A stretch of 45,198 nucleotides of DNA from Pirellulales bacterium (lineage in GTDB: Bacteria > Planctomycetota > Planctomycetia > Pirellulales > DATAWG01): positions 1 to 45,198 of the forward strand of contig DASZFO010000345.1 in assembly GCA_035939775.1 (NCBI GenBank), given 5' to 3'. The translations under genes and the position numbers were made by a program. Within the stretch, counting starts at the first letter, position 1. Every line of letters begins with the position of its first letter. The notes under the pieces are model-generated. The model saw nothing but the letters and a program-made list of their open reading frames with translations, did no database searches and was not told the DNA's origin. Shown one piece after another: positions 34,202 to 42,460 of the stretch.

Positions 34202-35605
34202 TCACGGCGCCAGCAGAAGCCTTCCCGGCGATTGCAGATAGCCGATCACTTCATTCAGAAAGCGGGCGGCGGCGGCGCCGTCGACCAGGCGATGGTCGTA
34301 CGAGAGGCTGAGCGGCATCATCAACCGCGGCTCGATGCGGTCTTCGACCACGACCGGCAGCTTCCGCGAGCGACCGAGGAGGAGAACCGCCACCTCGGGG
34401 AAGTTGATGATCGGCGTGGAGTAGGTGCCGCCGATGGCGCCGAGGTTGCTGATCGTGAACGACCCGCCGCGGAGGTCGTCGAGCGTGTATTGCGTGGCCT
34501 TCGCCTTCTCGGCAAGCGTGGTAAGCGATTGGGCGATGTGTGGGATGGTGAGCTTGTCGACGTCGCGCACGACCGGCACGACCAGCCCGCGCGGCGTGTC
34601 GACGGCGATCCCGAGGTTCACATAGTCCTTGTAAATGATCTGGCCGTTCTCCATGTCGAGCGAGGCATTCAACATGGGATGCTGCCGAAGCGACAAAGCC
34701 ACGGCCTTCATCACGAACACGAGCGACGTGAGCTTGGCATTCGAGCCAGCGTAATCGGCAACGCTCCCTTTGCGGATTCGCTCCAATTCGGTGATGTCGG
34801 CGTCGTCGAAATTAGTGAGGTGCGGGATCGTGAAGGCGGACCGCACCATGTTGGCCGCGATCGTCTTGCGAATCTTCGGCATTGCCTCGCGGCGGATGGG
34901 TCCCCAGGCGTCACGGTCCTGAGTGCCGGTGGGAGGAGCGGCGGGCGCGGAGCTGGTGGCGTGCCGGACTGCGGCGATCACGTCCTCGCGCAAGATACGG
35001 CCGTCCGGCCCCGTGCCGCGAACGCGCGACAGTTCGACGCCCAGTTCGCGCGCCAAGCGGCGCACGGCGGGACCGGCCGGCGATGGAGGGCCCTCCGCTG
35101 GGGTCTCGTCTTCGGGCTCCTGCGGCGCGGCCAAGGGAGCGGCGCGAGGCGGCATCGGCGCTGCGGAACGACCGTTGTCTCCCTTCGCCGTTGGGGCCGG
35201 AGTGGGCCGTTCGGCCGCCGGCGCCGCAGTGCGCGGCTTCTCCCTCGGCGCTTCGGCCTTGCTGGGCGCCGGTTTCGCGGGAGCGGGCTTGGGCGCCGCC
35301 TTGGCTGGCGACTCGGCTTTAGCCGCTGGCTTACTCGGCGCCGCTTGCGGCTTAGCCGTGGCCGCGAGTGCCGCCTCTTCGAGCGAGAGGAGCACTTGTC
35401 CGACCTTCACCGTATCCCCCGGCTTGATGTGAATCTTCGTGACCCGCCCGCCGAGCGGCGTGGGGACCGGAATGACCGCCTTCTCGGTCTCGACCTCGAT
35501 CACCTCCTGCTGAGGTTTGACAACGTCCCCTTCTTTGACCAGCAGGCTCACCACGTCGCCCGAGGCAATGTTTTCACCGAGGTCCGGCAGCTTGAAATCA
35601 GGCAT
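34202..35605 (-). CDS. aceF: Pyruvate dehydrogenase E2, dihydrolipoamide acetyltransferase
   Basis: E2 moves the acetyl group from the E1-bound intermediate to CoA. The 467 residues are in the order lipoyl domain (1-78, lipoylated K42 in ETEKAV), a long Ala/Pro/Lys linker (about 80-175), a peripheral-subunit-binding domain (178-213, VRRLARELGVELSRVRGTGPDGRILREDV), and the catalytic acyltransferase core. The core ends with SYDHRLVDGA, giving H438 and D442. There is a single lipoyl domain. The frame extends to 35767 through repeat DNA; the ATG at 35605 gives MPDFKLPDLGENI, the normal start. It lies 76 bases downstream of aceE in the same operon. No lipoamide dehydrogenase gene follows within the window. 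Confidence 0.95.
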   Translation of the reverse strand: MPDFKLPDLGENIASGDVVSLLVKEGDVVKPQQEVIEVETEKAVIPVPTPLGGRVTKIHIKPGDTVKVGQVLLSLEEAALAATAKPQAAPSKPAAKAESPAKAAPKPAPAKPAPSKAEAPREKPRTAAPAAERPTPAPTAKGDNGRSAAPMPPRAAPLAAPQEPEDETPAEGPPSPAGPAVRRLARELGVELSRVRGTGPDGRILREDVIAAVRHATSSAPAAPPTGTQDRDAWGPIRREAMPKIRKTIAANMVRSAFTIPHLTNFDDADITELERIRKGSVADYAGSNAKLTSLVFVMKAVALSLRQHPMLNASLDMENGQIIYKDYVNLGIAVDTPRGLVVPVVRDVDKLTIPHIAQSLTTLAEKAKATQYTLDDLRGGSFTISNLGAIGGTYSTPIINFPEVAVLLLGRSRKLPVVVEDRIEPRLMMPLSLSYDHRLVDGAAAARFLNEVIGYLQSPGRLLLAP

Positions 35606-35681
35606 GGCAATTAAGTACGAAGTACGAAGTGCGAAGTACGAATGTCGTTGGGCACGCTGTGCCTGCCAGACTGATGGTTGG
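35606..35681. repeat. AGTACGA tandem repeat and GGCAC hairpin in the aceE-aceF spacer
   Basis: Four consecutive 7-base units (AGTACGA, AGTACGA, AGTGCGA, AGTACGA) occupy 35614-35641. A small palindrome, GGCAC-gct-GTGCC, follows at 35651-35663. Both lie between two genes of one complex, so they are transcribed. Confidence 0.7.
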
Positions 35682-38552
35682 CTACGAGGCGAAGGGGTCG
35701 GATTTTTCCGGGTCGATGCCGAGGTCGTGGATGGCTGTGGCGATTTTGGCACGGTCGAATAGGTCATGGTCGGCCAAGCGAGTCAGCGCAGCGATCGTCA
35801 CGCATTCTGCATCGACCTCGAAGAACCGACGCAGGGCAGGGCGGGACTCGCTGCGGCCGAAGCCGTCGGTTCCCAGCACGAACAAGCCGCCGGGAACCCA
35901 GGGATCAAGCTGCTCGGGCACTGCTCGCACGTAGTCGGAGGCGGCGATGAACGGGCCTTTCGCCCCCGCGATCGCTTTTTCGAAATACGATTGCCGCGGC
36001 GGCTCGGTCGGATGGAGCATGTTCCAGCGGCGGCAGGCATTGGCGTCGCGGCGGAGTTCCTTGTAGCTCGTGACGCTCCACACGTCGCTCGACACGCCAT
36101 ACTTCTCGGCCAGAATTGCCTGCGCCCGCTGCACTTCGCGCAGGATCGCCCCGCTGCCGAAGAGCTGCACGCGCGGCCCCTGCCCCCCGACCTCCAAGCT
36201 CGACAGCCGGTAAATTCCGCGGACGATCCCTTCTTCAACCCCCTCGGGCATCGGCGGCATCTTGTAGTTTTCGTTGCCGATGGTGATGTAGTAGATCGCG
36301 TCTTCGCACTTTTCATACATCCGGTGCATGCCGTCGAGAATGATTACGGTCGATTCGTAGACGAACGCCGGATCGTAGCTGCGAATGTTCGGATAGGCGA
36401 TCGCGAACAGGTGGCTATTGCCATCCTGATGCTGCAAGCCCTCGCCGGCGAGCGTCGTGCGGCCAGCCGTGCCGCCGAGCAGGAAACCCTTGGCCCGCGA
36501 ATCGAGCGCTGCCCAAATCTGATCGCCGATCCGTTGGAAGCCGAACATCGAATAGTAGATGAACATCGGGATCATCGTCACTCCGTGCGTGGCATACGAC
36601 GTGCCGGCGGCGACGAACGAAGCCATCGAACCGGCCTCGGTGATCCCTTCCTCGAGAATCTGGCCGTCGGTCGCTTCGCGGTAATAGACCAATTGGCCCG
36701 AGTCGACCGGTTCATATAACTGGCCGGCATGGCTATAGATCCCGCATTGCGTGATGAGCGCCTCCATGCCGAAGGTGCGCGATTCGTCGGGCACGATCGG
36801 CACGATGAACTTGCCGATCTTCTTGTCTCGCAGGAGCGTTCCCATCAAGGAGACGACGCCGGTCGTAGTGGAGATCTCGCGACCGACACTCTTGTCGATG
36901 AACGCCTTGTACTCGGCGAGCTTCGGCGTCTTGAGCGGCAGCGGCACCATCGGCCGGCCCGGCACGTAGCCCCCCAGCGATTGGCGGCGCTCGTGGAGAT
37001 ACTTCATCTCCGGTGAATCGTCGGCCGGGCGATAGAACGGGGCCTTCGCCACTTCGTCGTCGGAGATCGGGATGCCGAACCGCGAGCGGAATTCGCGCAG
37101 CTCATCTTCGTTGAGCTTTTTCTGCTGGTGCGTGGCGTTGCGACCCTCGCCGACTTCGCCCAGGCCATAGCCCTTGATCGTCTTGGCGAGGATCACCGTC
37201 GGCTTGCCTTTGCATTCGACGGCCGCCTTGTAGGCGGCGTAGACCTTCTCCGGATCGTGCCCGCCGCGGCGGAGTTTTTTCAGCTTCTCGTCGGACAGAT
37301 GGCTAACCATCTCCAGCAGCTCGGGATACTTTCCGAAGAACTGCTCGCGGATATAGGAGCCGGGCATGACATTGTACTTTTGATACTCGCCGTCCACGAC
37401 CTCACCCATCCGCTTGACTAACAGTCCGCTCTCGTCTTTTGCCAGCAGCTCTTCCCAATCGTCGCCCCACAGCACCTTGATCGCGTTCCAGCCGGCGCCG
37501 CGGAAGATGCCTTCGAGTTCCTGAATGATCTTGCCATTGCCGCGCACGGGGCCATCGAGGCGCTGGAGATTGCAGTTGATGACGAAGATCAGGTTATCGA
37601 GATTCTCCCGCGAGGCGAGCGTGATCGCGCCGAGCGTCTCCGGCTCGTCGCATTCGCCGTCGCCGAGGAAAGCCCACACGTGCGCGCCGCTAGTGTCCTT
37701 CAGCCCGCGATCTTGCAGATACTTATTGAACCTCGCGTGGTAGATGGCCTGGATCGGTCCCAGACCCATCGAGACAGTCGGGTATTCCCAAAACTCGGGC
37801 ATGAGCCAAGGGTGCGGATACGACGATAACCCGCCCCCCTTGGCCAACTCGCGGCGGAAGTTCTTGAGTTGCGTTTCCGTGAGCCGGCCTTCCAGAAAGG
37901 CCCGAGCATAGATCCCGGGGGATGCGTGCCCTTGGAAATAGATCTGGTCGCCGGAGAAGTTTTCTCCCTTGCCGTGGAAGAAATGGTTGAAGGCGACTTC
38001 ATACAGCGTGGCGGCGGAGGCGTAAGTCGAAATATGGCCGCCGATACCCAAAGAAGCATCCTTGTTCGCCCGGACGACCATGGCCATCGCGTTCCAGCGA
38101 ATGATGCTCTTGATGCGGCGCTCGATCTCGCGGTTGCCAGGATACGGGGGCTGCTTATCGGCGGAGATGGTGTTGATGTAAGGAGTGGTCGCCGCAAACG
38201 GCAACTCGACCCCTGAGCGGTGCGCCAATTCGTCCAACGCGGAGAGCAAGTAGTTAACCCGCTCCGGCCCTTTGCTCTCCAGGACATAGCGGAGCGATTC
38301 GAGCCATTCCTGCGTTTCGGCCGGATCGGAGTCTTCGATCGCTGCCGAGGGGACTTCCCCGGCTGGGATCGCCTCGACCTCGCCGGGCTGAGTCGCCGCG
38401 GCATCGGCATCGGGATCCAGCAATTCAGCTTCCATGACCTCCGGCTCGATTATTTCGTTGCCATCGACCACCGGTTCGACGTGCTTGCCGTTCGCCGGCG
38501 CACCGTTGGTGGCCTTTTCGCCGGCCCCATGGCTGATTTCACCTCTGGCCAT
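35682..38552 (-). CDS. aceE: Pyruvate dehydrogenase E1, homodimeric type
   Basis: E1 decarboxylates pyruvate with thiamine diphosphate and passes the acetyl group to the lipoyl arm of E2. The 956 residues contain the TPP site GDGECDEPETLGAITLASRENLDNLIFVINCN, the transketolase-like core with GGHISTYASAATLYEVAFNHFFHG, TTTGVVSLMGTLLRD, GRTTLAGEGLQHQDGNSH and the C-terminal GTDGFGRSESRPALRRFF. This is the alpha2 form found in Gram-negatives. An acidic, Ala/Pro/Glu-rich extension (about the first 70 residues) precedes the core. A GAGGTAATAAGTT sequence lies before the ATG at 38552. aceF follows after a repeat-containing 76-base gap. Confidence 0.96.
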   Translation of the reverse strand: MARGEISHGAGEKATNGAPANGKHVEPVVDGNEIIEPEVMEAELLDPDADAAATQPGEVEAIPAGEVPSAAIEDSDPAETQEWLESLRYVLESKGPERVNYLLSALDELAHRSGVELPFAATTPYINTISADKQPPYPGNREIERRIKSIIRWNAMAMVVRANKDASLGIGGHISTYASAATLYEVAFNHFFHGKGENFSGDQIYFQGHASPGIYARAFLEGRLTETQLKNFRRELAKGGGLSSYPHPWLMPEFWEYPTVSMGLGPIQAIYHARFNKYLQDRGLKDTSGAHVWAFLGDGECDEPETLGAITLASRENLDNLIFVINCNLQRLDGPVRGNGKIIQELEGIFRGAGWNAIKVLWGDDWEELLAKDESGLLVKRMGEVVDGEYQKYNVMPGSYIREQFFGKYPELLEMVSHLSDEKLKKLRRGGHDPEKVYAAYKAAVECKGKPTVILAKTIKGYGLGEVGEGRNATHQQKKLNEDELREFRSRFGIPISDDEVAKAPFYRPADDSPEMKYLHERRQSLGGYVPGRPMVPLPLKTPKLAEYKAFIDKSVGREISTTTGVVSLMGTLLRDKKIGKFIVPIVPDESRTFGMEALITQCGIYSHAGQLYEPVDSGQLVYYREATDGQILEEGITEAGSMASFVAAGTSYATHGVTMIPMFIYYSMFGFQRIGDQIWAALDSRAKGFLLGGTAGRTTLAGEGLQHQDGNSHLFAIAYPNIRSYDPAFVYESTVIILDGMHRMYEKCEDAIYYITIGNENYKMPPMPEGVEEGIVRGIYRLSSLEVGGQGPRVQLFGSGAILREVQRAQAILAEKYGVSSDVWSVTSYKELRRDANACRRWNMLHPTEPPRQSYFEKAIAGAKGPFIAASDYVRAVPEQLDPWVPGGLFVLGTDGFGRSESRPALRRFFEVDAECVTIAALTRLADHDLFDRAKIATAIHDLGIDPEKSDPFAS

Positions 38553-38998
38553 AACTTATTACCTCGACTTGTCTTAAAACCGGCATCGCCGGCCGCCTGT
38601 TCCCTTGTACCTAGGCATCGCTTGGTATGCCTCACCGCGAGATCAGCCTCGCGATAAGCCATGCGACCGATGCCAATCTGCTCGGCCGGCATTGCTGCGC
38701 AACGTGTAATTGTATGGCGAACGTGCAGTCAACAATACCGCCCCGATCCATCGCAGCGACGGCAACCTGCTTTTTTGGCCTCAATCGCGATCCAATCTCT
38801 CCATCATGATTTAAGTTACGGCATTATCCTTAACCGCGCAACGTCCGTAAAGGGGAATGCGCGGGGGGCGCGGCAGTTGCGTCGTTTGAGCCATTGTCAC
38901 GCGGCGGTAACATCCCATCTCGTCGAATTGCGGCCTCTCCAGCGATTCGCTAACCTCAAGTCGTCGTTGGGACAACTCGATCATTCGGAGGCACAACC
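38553..38998. other. Intergenic region between divergent aceE and a secreted protein gene
   Basis: This is a 446-base divergent spacer. Small hairpins are visible (GGCATCGCTTGGTATGCC near 38614-38631; CGCGAGATCAGCCTCGCG near 38637-38654). The middle (about 38700-38835) is more A/T-rich, and promoters for both directions probably lie there. The plus-strand gene has a clear GGAGG. No ORF was accepted. Confidence 0.5.
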
Positions 38999-39742
38999 AT
39001 GAAACGCTTCAGATTCGCGGACATGTCACGGATGCTCAGTGGGAGCGTGTCGCGGCGCGCAAGGAATTCAGTGCTGCTGGCGACGGCGGTTTGCCTGGCC
39101 CTGGCTTGCGCGGCGCGCGGAGCCGAGCAACAGGACGCCGACTCCCTTGAACGGCTGCAATCGGAGATTCAGCGCAATCTACCTGCTGGCTGGACCGCGA
39201 CCATCGATCCCGCGTTTCGCGAGTCGCCGCGAGCCGACGTTGAGAAACCAGCCTTGGTAATCAGCAGCGCCGACAAGCTGAGCATTGAGACGCAGTTTCC
39301 CGGCGCCGCGCCCGGGCAAGAGCCATTCAAGGAGTCACGTCAGGTCGAAATCGTGCTTGCCGTATGCCCTTTCCTAACGCCTGAGCAATACGCGGCCGCG
39401 CGGCAGAAGAACGAAGAAGGCACGAAATCGCGAACCGACTTCGAGCGCAAGCTGCGCGACATCCCCTGGGCGCACAAAGGCGGGTCGCCGATTCCGCCCT
39501 CGGCCTTTCGCGCCAGGGACGAGCGCGATCGGCGGTTGATCTTGGAATACGCGTTGCTCTGGAATCGCGCCGAGCTGCGGTCGCTACCGACGCATTATCT
39601 CGGGAGCTTGTCATTTGACATAACCCTGCCGCCGGAAAACTCTCTAATCGTTGACCGGTCGAAGGCAACGGAGTATGACGAAATCGTCAAGGCGCTCAAA
39701 CGGTTGCTAACGCCATACGAGAAAGAGGATCGCGCTCGCTGA
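38999..39742 (+). CDS. Secreted protein of unknown function
   Basis: GGAGG lies 8 bases before the ATG. The 247-residue product has an N-terminal basic stretch and a hydrophobic core (SVLLATAVCLALACAARGAEQQ), so it is probably exported. The mature part has alternating charged and hydrophobic segments (DSLERLQSEIQRNLPAGWTATIDPAF, RQVEIVLAVCPFLTPEQYAAARQKNEEGTKSRTDFERKLRDIPWAHKGG). No family was recognised and no catalytic motif stands out. Confidence 0.72.
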   Translation: MKRFRFADMSRMLSGSVSRRARNSVLLATAVCLALACAARGAEQQDADSLERLQSEIQRNLPAGWTATIDPAFRESPRADVEKPALVISSADKLSIETQFPGAAPGQEPFKESRQVEIVLAVCPFLTPEQYAAARQKNEEGTKSRTDFERKLRDIPWAHKGGSPIPPSAFRARDERDRRLILEYALLWNRAELRSLPTHYLGSLSFDITLPPENSLIVDRSKATEYDEIVKALKRLLTPYEKEDRAR

Positions 39743-39899
39743 CGGCTGACTTGCCCGGGAGATTGGGTGGATCGACGCGACATGCCGAAATTGACTCGTC
39801 CCATTGATCGATCGATTGGCAGTCGATTGCAGTTCGCGGCCAAATCCGCTAGTCTCGATTTTTAATTGTCGGGCAAGCGTCACTTCGGTGGGCGGCCTC

Positions 39900-40262
39900 A
39901 TGAAAGATAATCTGCTCGCGCTGGCCGGGGCGATCGTGGGTGGAACGATCGGCTTTTTCGGTTTCGGCTGGTTGCTTGGTCAAGGGTTTTATGCGCTCGT
40001 GCTGCCTGGCGGATTGATGGGGATCGGCGCGGGCTGGGTTTTCAATCGCTCGATCTTTGTAGCAATCATCTGTGGCGTGACGGCTACCGCGCTCGGACTC
40101 GTCGCCGAGTGGAACTTTCGACCGTTCAACGCTGATGACAGCCTCGGGTTCTATTTCAGACATTTGGGAGATCTCCAACCGATTACATTCCTAATGATCG
40201 TGCTGGGCGGCGCGATTGGGTTCTGGGTTCCCTACCGCCGACTTAAGCGAGCCACAGAATAG
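39900..40262 (+). CDS. Small membrane protein of unknown function
   Basis: The 120-residue protein has about four hydrophobic segments (LALAGAIVGGTIGFFGFGWLLG, YALVLPGGLMGIGAGWVF, SIFVAIICGVTATALGLVAEW, ITFLMIVLGGAIGFWVPYRRL) with Gly-rich helix packing. It ends in a basic tail on the cytoplasmic side. The ATG at 39900 is chosen; earlier codons of the open frame read as spacer. No family was recognised. Confidence 0.68.
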   Translation: MKDNLLALAGAIVGGTIGFFGFGWLLGQGFYALVLPGGLMGIGAGWVFNRSIFVAIICGVTATALGLVAEWNFRPFNADDSLGFYFRHLGDLQPITFLMIVLGGAIGFWVPYRRLKRATE

Positions 40263-40274
40263 GAGTCGCCTCCA

Positions 40275-40607
40275 ATGAAGATCGAGCAACTGATTTTCGT
40301 CGGCCTCAACGGCTATGCCGTGGCTTTGGACCGAGAGACGGGGGAAATCGTCTGGTCGAACAATCAGATGAAGAGGGGTTACGTCACGCTGCTGCTCGAC
40401 GGCGACCGGCTGATCGTTTCCACCAATGGCTATATTTATTGTCTTGATCCGCTCAGCGGCGAGATTCTCTGGAACAATCCGCTGAAGGGCTATGGCGCGG
40501 GGTCGCCGGCCTCGCTGCTCTCCGTCCGCGGACAGAGTTCGCAAACCATGATCGAGCAAGCCGCCGCCGCGGCGGCGGCAGCTCAAGCGGCAGCGAATGC
40601 CGGGTAG
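40275..40607 (+). CDS. Short PQQ-like beta-propeller repeat protein
   Basis: AGGAG lies 7 bases before the ATG. The 110 residues contain two PQQ-like propeller strands in succession, FVGLNGYAVALDRETGEIVWSNN and VSTNGYIYCLDPLSGEILWNNPL. An Ala-rich tail follows. Two blades cannot make a full propeller, so the protein must oligomerise or complete another structure. There is no signal peptide. It is 12 bases after the membrane protein gene and is likely co-transcribed with it. Confidence 0.75.
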   Translation: MKIEQLIFVGLNGYAVALDRETGEIVWSNNQMKRGYVTLLLDGDRLIVSTNGYIYCLDPLSGEILWNNPLKGYGAGSPASLLSVRGQSSQTMIEQAAAAAAAAQAAANAG

Positions 40608-40675
40608 CTTCGGACGACCGACGCAAAGTCTTTGTCAGGAAACACGACCATCACCACTAAAAGGAGATCATCACC

Positions 40676-41146
40676 ATGTCCGTCAAGCCAATTCCCGACG
40701 GTTATCACACCGCGACGCCGTATTTGATCGTCAGCGACGCAGCCGGAGCGATCGATTTCTACAAGCGGGCGTTCGGCGCCACCGAGCTGTTTCGGATGCC
40801 AATGCCAAACGGAAAGATCGGCCATGCCGAGATCAAGATCGGCAACTCGATTCTCATGCTTGCCGACGAATTCCCCGAGATGGGCGCTCGCAGCCCGAAA
40901 ACGATCGGGGGCACGGCGACCAGCATATTGCTATACGTCGAAGATGTCGATGCACGGTTCAATAAGGCTATCGCCGCCGGCGGAAAAGTCATGCGACCGC
41001 TCAAGAACCAGTTCTACGGCGATCGCTCGGGGACGCTGGAAGACCCCTTCGGCCACACCTGGCACATCGGCACGCACATCGAAGACGTGCCGCCCGAGGA
41101 GATGCACAACCGCATGGCGGCGGAAATGCAAGCGAAAGGCGGCTAA
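40676..41146 (+). CDS. VOC family protein (glyoxalase/PhnB-like)
   Basis: AAGGAG lies 9 bases before the ATG. The 156 residues have the vicinal-oxygen-chelate betaalphabetabetabeta pattern: ATPYLIVSDAAGAIDFYKRAFGATELFRM, IGHAEIKIGNSILMLADE, LLYVEDVDARFNKAIAAGGKVMRPLKNQFYGDRSGTLEDPFGHTWHIGTH. The PhnB-type subfamily often has unknown small-molecule substrates; the metal-site residues H and E typical of glyoxalases are only partly apparent. The gene is flanked by a repeat element immediately after its stop codon. Confidence 0.88.
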   Translation: MSVKPIPDGYHTATPYLIVSDAAGAIDFYKRAFGATELFRMPMPNGKIGHAEIKIGNSILMLADEFPEMGARSPKTIGGTATSILLYVEDVDARFNKAIAAGGKVMRPLKNQFYGDRSGTLEDPFGHTWHIGTHIEDVPPEEMHNRMAAEMQAKGG

Positions 41147-41246
41147 GAGCCTATCCGAGAACCGCCTGGGCAAAGGGGACAGTCCCCGTTTTGCTCCGCG
41201 GACTGCGCAAAAGGGGGACAGTCCCCGGCGGTTCTCGGATAGGCTC
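41147..41246. repeat. GGGGACAGTCCCC palindromic element, copy 2
   Basis: Outer arms GAGCCTATCCGAGAACCGCC (41147-41166) and GGCGGTTCTCGGATAGGCTC (41227-41246) are perfect 20-bp reverse complements. Inside lies the 55-base core (41173-41227) shared with 24171-24225. It begins at the base after the stop codon of the VOC gene and can act as a terminator for the converging VOC and rnc genes. Confidence 0.88.
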
Positions 41247-41256
41247 TGAGTCCGTC

Positions 41257-41994
41257 TTAATCCGAAGGAAACGGGATCGCTTCGCCGCTCAGCTCGCTCA
41301 GTGCATTTCGGGCGGCGCGCTGCTCGGCTTCCTTTTTGTTGCGGCCCCAGGCGGGGCGATAGCGCTGCTGGCCGATTTGGGCCGAGATCTTGAAGCATTT
41401 GCTGTGATCGGGGCCCTTCTCGTCGAGCAGTTGATAGATCGGCGTCGTGCCGTGTTCGCGCTGGGCCACTTGCTGCAACAGCGATTTGTAGTTGCCCCCG
41501 AGTTCGCCGCTGACCGCCAACTCGATCTCCGGGCCGATGTGTCTGGTGATGAAACTTCGCACGGCCGCATCGCCGCCATCGAGGTAAATTGCCGCGACGA
41601 GCGACTCGAACACGTCCGCCAGCACCGACGGCGGCACGCGCGCGTGCGTGGACATCCCCTTGCCAAGAATCAAGAACTCTTCCAGCCCCAGCGCCTCGCT
41701 CATCTTGGTGCAGGTCGTGCGACTCACGACCACCGACTTGATCTTCGTCAAGTCCCCCTCCAGGTATTCGGGATACTGGTGGAAGAGATTCTCGCAGACA
41801 ACTGCTCCCATGATCGCGTCGCCGAGAAACTCGAGCCGCTCGTTGGAGCCGAGGCGGTGCACGGCGCCGGAGGCGTGCGTGAGCGCGGCCCGCAACAAGA
41901 GCTTGTCGCGGAAGACGTATTCAATTCGTCGCTCGCATTCAGCCAAATCGAGCGGAGCAACTTCAGCCGCATCGGGCGGCGAGTAACGGACCAT
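41257..41994 (-). CDS. rnc: Ribonuclease III
   Basis: RNase III cuts double-stranded RNA in rRNA maturation and mRNA control. The 245 residues begin with a short extension. The nuclease domain has LTHASGAVHRLGSNERLEFLGDAIMGAVV, the signature NERLEFLGD, and DVFESLVAAIYLDGG. The dsRNA-binding domain is at the C-terminus (NYKSLLQQVAQ..., WGRNKKEAEQRAARNAL). The length is normal. It is monocistronic as far as seen. Confidence 0.94.
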   Translation of the reverse strand: MVRYSPPDAAEVAPLDLAECERRIEYVFRDKLLLRAALTHASGAVHRLGSNERLEFLGDAIMGAVVCENLFHQYPEYLEGDLTKIKSVVVSRTTCTKMSEALGLEEFLILGKGMSTHARVPPSVLADVFESLVAAIYLDGGDAAVRSFITRHIGPEIELAVSGELGGNYKSLLQQVAQREHGTTPIYQLLDEKGPDHSKCFKISAQIGQQRYRPAWGRNKKEAEQRAARNALSELSGEAIPFPSD

Positions 41995-42334
41995 CGGAGA
42001 TCTTCATCAGGCAAGGCGGGTGGCCAGCCGGCGATAGCCGAATCAAGCCAACAACTCGTTGCCGCGATACCGCGGGCCTTTCCGCGGCCGCTCACGTTGA
42101 CCAAAGAGTCCGTTGAGAAAGGGGCTTGGCTGCTAACGATCCTAGTCGTCGCCGTGGAGCGCGATTTCGCCACGGTTGGCGTCCTCGCGATCGGCCCATC
42201 CCCGTTTTCAACGCCCTCCCACAAAAACACCCAACAACGAGCCTTCCTAACCCTAGTCCAGGCCGAGTGTTTTGTCAATGGAGCCGCTTTCCTGCCAACA
42301 GGCTCAGATTTTGCAGATTAAATCCGGAGGAAAA
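41995..42334. other. Intergenic region between rnc and the small ORF
   Basis: This is a 340-base divergent spacer with no accepted ORF; a longer minus-strand frame here overlaps the rnc start and is a shadow. An A/C-rich run at about 42220-42250 is the only visible bias. Promoters for rnc and for the small ORF transcript should lie here, but none was clear. Confidence 0.45.
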
Positions 42335-42448
42335 ATGGATCGCTCGGTTCCCGTAATGCAACGAGATTTGGCGACGTGCTTTCGCTGTGAAGTGCCCCAG
42401 TTCGCTTGTCGCGAACACCCATCTGGCGAGGCACCAGCGGAAAAGTAA
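42335..42448 (+). CDS. 37-residue putative small protein with CxxC...CxxH
   Basis: CCGGAGG lies about 5 bases before the ATG, a strong ribosome binding site. The short product has C15-x2-C18-x6-C25-x2-H28, which could bind a metal. The stop codon (42446-42448) is partly embedded in the AAGGAGG of the next gene, so the two may be translationally coupled. The function is unknown; it could be a leader peptide or a small zinc protein. The spacing and signals make a real coding sequence plausible. Confidence 0.55.
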   Translation: MDRSVPVMQRDLATCFRCEVPQFACREHPSGEAPAEK

Positions 42449-42460
42449 GGAGGAATGACT

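Noticed and set aside
34049-35614. A 521-codon plus-strand open frame
   Set aside because: It is antisense to aceF. High GC and the Ala/Pro/Lys-rich linker of E2 create open frames on the other strand; no motif is present.
35766-36719. A 317-codon plus-strand open frame
   Set aside because: It is antisense to the C-terminal part of aceE, which is clearly the real gene.
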